Source: Leishmania infantum JPCM5
Taxonomy: Eukaryota; Euglenozoa; Kinetoplastea; Trypanosomatida; Trypanosomatidae
Direction of reading: 5' to 3'
Length of the DNA stretch: 64,000 bases
Assembly (NCBI RefSeq): GCF_000002875.2
Contig: NC_009416.2
Coordinates: 255,501-319,500, forward strand
Shown here: one piece after another, positions 61,162 to 64,000 of the stretch
Numbering within the stretch: the first letter of the stretch is position 1
Layout of the letters: each line of letters starts with the position of its first letter
The notes under the pieces: model-generated
Told to the model about the DNA's origin: nothing
The model's database searches: none
Seen by the model: the letters and a program-made list of their open reading frames with translations, nothing else
Made by a program: the position numbers and the translations under genes

Positions 61162-62697
61162 ATGCGCGGTCGTGGCGGTCGTGGCGGTCGCGGGGGCAGC
61201 TTCGGCGGCTTCTCGCAGCAACCTACCAACACCATCAGCATTCGCGTGTCGGAGATTCAGCAGCCCGTCACGGAGGATGTCATGCGCCGCGTTTTCCAGA
61301 GCGTCGGCGTGTCGTGCAACTCGATCCAAATCACTCCGACAAACAACCCGCAGGAGACGTCTGTGGTGGCGCAGTTCCCCGACAACTTCGCCGCCGAGCG
61401 CGTCATGTCGAGTCTGAACAATCGCAACATCTTCAACAACGGCAACAAGATGACCATGCAGTACACGAACTGGATCCCGAGCGGCAGCCCGACCCCAATG
61501 AACAGCAACGGCGGTGGCGTGCTGCAGACCTCGGCCTTTGACAACGGCAACATCTTTGCGGCCCAGCAGTTGCCACCGCAGCCACAGATGCCGCCGCAGC
61601 CCCAGATGCAGCCACAAATGCCGCCGCAGCCGCAGATGCCCCAGCAGCCCCAGATTCAGTTGCCGACCCCACAGATTCAGCAGCCGTCGCAGATGCCCCA
61701 GCAGATGCCGCCGCAGCCGATGCCTCAGATGCAGCACATGCCGCAGCCTCAGCCGCAGCCGCAAATGTCGGTCTTCAACAACCCTGGCCCCGGCATGATG
61801 CCGCCGCAACAGATGGACCCCTGGTACGGCGCCAACCCCGCCATGGAGATGATGAGCGTCACCGTTGGCTTTCCGGGTGCCGTTCGCGGCAACGCTATGA
61901 TGCGCGGCGGTCGCGCTCGCGGGCGCGGTGGCCGCGGCGGCTACGGCCTCGACACCATGGGTGTGCAGACTGGCTACATGCCATTTCCCCAGGTCGGCGG
62001 CATGGCCCGCGGTGGCGCCAACATGATGCCGCGCATGAACTACGTGCAGTACCAGCCGTTCGGCCAGCCGCCGACCGTCTTTGTGAGCGTGACCCTCGTC
62101 CCGATCACCGAGCCGCTGCAGACCATCTTTACGCTGATGGAGGCGTTCGGCGGCGTTGTGGCGATCCGCCGCAACCAGAACAAGAAGGAGATTCTGACAG
62201 TCAAGGCTGCGTCGCCGGACGACGCGCTGGCCATCGTGACCTTCATGCACCGTGTGCCGTACGTGGGAGGTCAGGTGAGCGGCAAGCTCTTTCCCAACTA
62301 CGTGGAGCGCTACCCGTGCACTGACGAAGGCGACCCGCTCGACCCCGAGACGCTGCAGTACGACTTCACCGCTTCCCGTCACCGCAGCCCGGGCCAGCGC
62401 AGCAAGGCTGTGCCGTCACGCATCATCAAGATCACGGGCTGCAGCGCGTACGAGGATACTGAAGTGATGACGTACCTCAACAGCAAGGGCATCAACCCCG
62501 AGCGCGTCACCAAGTCCGAGGACGGCTCCTTCGAAGTTCATCTGAGGGACGTGGCGACCTCCGTGAAGGTGCTCCTGGAGTGCCAGGGAAGCGTGTGCGA
62601 CGAGGAGAAGTCGAACGTCATCTTTGTCGAGGGCCCTCGCGACGATCCGGTCAGCACAGAGCAGAAGGCGATGGAGGAGCAGGCGAACGAGCAGTAG
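61162..62697 (+). CDS. DRBD4: Polypyrimidine tract-binding-like protein DRBD4/PTB2
   Basis: A 511-residue RNA-binding protein. It opens with an RGG-type run (MRGRGGRGGRGG). RRM1 lies at about 21-100 (ISIRVSEIQQPVTEDVMRRVF ... SLNNRNIFNNGNKMTMQY) in the PTB/hnRNP-L style with degenerate RNP1. A Gln/Pro/Met repeat linker covers about 135-215 (QMPPQPQ units). A second RGG patch is near 250-262. RRM2 lies at about 303-395 (VFVSVTLVPITEPLQTIFTLMEAFG), and RRM3 at about 418-500 (SRIIKITGCSAYEDTEVMTYL). PTB proteins influence trans- and cis-splicing and mRNA stability in trypanosomes. The length agrees with T. brucei DRBD4 (PTB2) rather than the shorter DRBD3. Codon use is strongly GC-biased. The frame is open upstream without ATG. 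Confidence 0.8.
   Translation: MRGRGGRGGRGGSFGGFSQQPTNTISIRVSEIQQPVTEDVMRRVFQSVGVSCNSIQITPTNNPQETSVVAQFPDNFAAERVMSSLNNRNIFNNGNKMTMQYTNWIPSGSPTPMNSNGGGVLQTSAFDNGNIFAAQQLPPQPQMPPQPQMQPQMPPQPQMPQQPQIQLPTPQIQQPSQMPQQMPPQPMPQMQHMPQPQPQPQMSVFNNPGPGMMPPQQMDPWYGANPAMEMMSVTVGFPGAVRGNAMMRGGRARGRGGRGGYGLDTMGVQTGYMPFPQVGGMARGGANMMPRMNYVQYQPFGQPPTVFVSVTLVPITEPLQTIFTLMEAFGGVVAIRRNQNKKEILTVKAASPDDALAIVTFMHRVPYVGGQVSGKLFPNYVERYPCTDEGDPLDPETLQYDFTASRHRSPGQRSKAVPSRIIKITGCSAYEDTEVMTYLNSKGINPERVTKSEDGSFEVHLRDVATSVKVLLECQGSVCDEEKSNVIFVEGPRDDPVSTEQKAMEEQANEQ
61560..61770 (+). repeat. DRBD4: CAGCCGCAGATGCC-type coding repeat (Gln/Pro/Met)
   Basis: Imperfect tandem units of 9-15 bases encode PPQPQM-like repeats in the linker between RRM1 and RRM2 of the PTB-like gene. 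Unit number may vary between strains. Confidence 0.75.
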
Positions 62698-64000
62698 GTC
62701 CACGCCGACCCATTCTTTCGCCGATCACCACCGTATATATATATATATGGTTGGTGCCTCATCCTATGATGTGCTCTCTTTGGTGCCGGCGTTGATGGCA
62801 CGTGCGAGGAGTGTCGTTTTGTGCTGCCGTCCCTTCCCTCCCGCCGTTTTCGTTGCGAATACGGACGCGTACGCGCGCGTGTGTGTCTGTGTGAGAGTCT
62901 GTTGCCGTCTTCGCTGGTTTCGGTGTCGGCGTTCTTGGCGTGGTGGTGCTTGTACTGTGAACACGTAGTGAATCGGATAGACGAACGACGGATTATTTAG
63001 GAATTTTTATCATTGTGTGTTTCTGCATTCTGTATTTTTCTGTGTAAACATGCCGATACTGTAAGGAGAAAGGGGGATTAGGGTTGGAGAATGGGAGGAG
63101 GAGCAATGCCCGCAGGTAGCCGTGCATGCGTGCGTACAAGCACGCACAGACGGACATATCGGTTCATCTCTCCATCTTGCTCTCAAACTCGTTGTCATCT
63201 CTATTGCCATCCTCTTGAATGCTGGCGTTTTCCGGAGTTTAATGTTTTTTTTTTTGTTTTTGTTTGTCCCTCTTGGGTAAGGTACGTTAAAAAGCCGAAA
63301 AGGAAAGAGAAACGAAAAGACCTCCATGAAGTGAAACATAACCCCCTGCCCGTGTCCTTGTGTTGTCTTTCCGTGTGCGCGCGCGCAGCCATTCGCGCGC
63401 ACGCAGTTCTGGATTGCGTCGACGCGGAAACGCTACTTTAGTGTCTCACCGCTTGTCGTCTTTCCTTTTCTCTATGAAGACATCACCCGACTCTTGTCTC
63501 TCTGTGTATGCGCGTATGTGTGTGTATGTGTGTGTGCGTGAGTGATCGGCGGCATTTGCTGTGCGCTACGAGTTTAGAGAGAGCAAGAGTGACCCTGAAC
63601 GGGTGCTCGGCGTGCGTGTGCCATTCCTCGTTAGACTCTCTCTTTCCGGCTCTGAGCATCGCCGCGAATTTCGCACCTCTGCGCTCATGCGTGTGTGCAT
63701 GTGTGTGACGCCGAGTGCATTGCACAGTCTGCAGAGATGCGCTCGCTCAAGCTCCAGCACAAACGCATGCTCACGTACATACATACACACACACACACAC
63801 ACAGCCGCCGCCGGCTCCTCCGCATCCCTCTTCTGCACGCTTTCCAGTTTTGATTGGCGCTCGCGAGCTTGCAGTCGTACCTGTTTTTTTTTTTGCCTTT
63901 TCGTTCACCGTTTTCTTGTTGCCTGGGGAAGGGAAGGAGGGAGGGGGCATGGCCACCACACAAACCCCCCTCTCCTCCCCCATACCTTCCTGAAACCTCC
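62698..64000 (+). other. 3' region of PTB2 to window end
   Basis: No gene was supported. It contains a (TA)n tract (62734-62748), T-rich runs (63247-63262), TG and CA arrays (63514-63545, 63780-63802) and a pyrimidine tract with homopolymer T at 63883-63893 that could be part of the next gene's splice signal. Confidence 0.55.

Noticed and set aside
61132..62382. 416-codon minus-strand frame opposite PTB2
   Set aside because: A His/Leu/Arg-rich translation that is the complement of the strongly biased PTB2 codons; no known domain.
1..64000. Strand-switch region, centromere or telomere repeats, CRISPR arrays
   Set aside because: All genes lie on one strand; no TTAGGG arrays and no regularly spaced direct repeats were seen.

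Overview
The window reads as a trypanosomatid nuclear chromosome, almost certainly Leishmania or a close relative. All thirteen recognisable genes lie on the + strand in one directional cluster. None shows an intron. They are separated by long non-coding stretches of polypyrimidine tracts, AG trans-splice acceptors, TG/CA microsatellites and GC-rich islands that look like degenerate SIDER-type retroposons. From memory, the gene order (P34/P37 RNA-binding protein, a CYC9-type cyclin, a membrane STE11 kinase like RDK1, a CYC2/PHO80-like cyclin, DRBD4/PTB2) matches part of Trypanosoma brucei chromosome 11. This supports the identifications but was not checked by search.

Left part (1-17.5 kb): the 3' end of PAN3 (deadenylase pseudokinase subunit), DNAAF1 (axonemal dynein assembly LRR factor), a divergent AcpS-like 4'-phosphopantetheinyl transferase candidate, a two-RRM P34/P37 5S-rRNA-binding type protein, a transcription-type cyclin (probably CYC9), and a large RIC1 Golgi Rab-GEF subunit.

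Middle part (19.9-35.4 kb): a 1138-residue STE11-like kinase, a small SPRY protein, a heavily decayed receptor-kinase pseudogene of about 3.4 kb, and an unrecognised 1151-residue protein with a possible mitochondrial presequence.

Right part (35.4-64 kb) is gene-poor. A 1527-residue receptor-type kinase (cytoplasmic N-terminus, TM, Cache-like ectodomain, TM, degenerate class III cyclase-like domain, STE11-type kinase; RDK1-like) has about 4.8 kb of non-coding DNA before it and 8.3 kb after it. Then come a PHO80-like cyclin, 4.6 kb of non-coding DNA, a DysF-domain protein and the PTB-type RNA-binding protein DRBD4/PTB2.

The most interesting points are the receptor kinase with its apparently dead cyclase module, its broken paralogue about 10 kb upstream, the long non-coding flanks around the kinase and cyclin, and short upstream reading frames that overlap the starts of DNAAF1 and the CYC9-like cyclin. 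Promoters are not expected inside such a cluster. Regulation is probably post-transcriptional, through the UTRs and the RNA-binding proteins.
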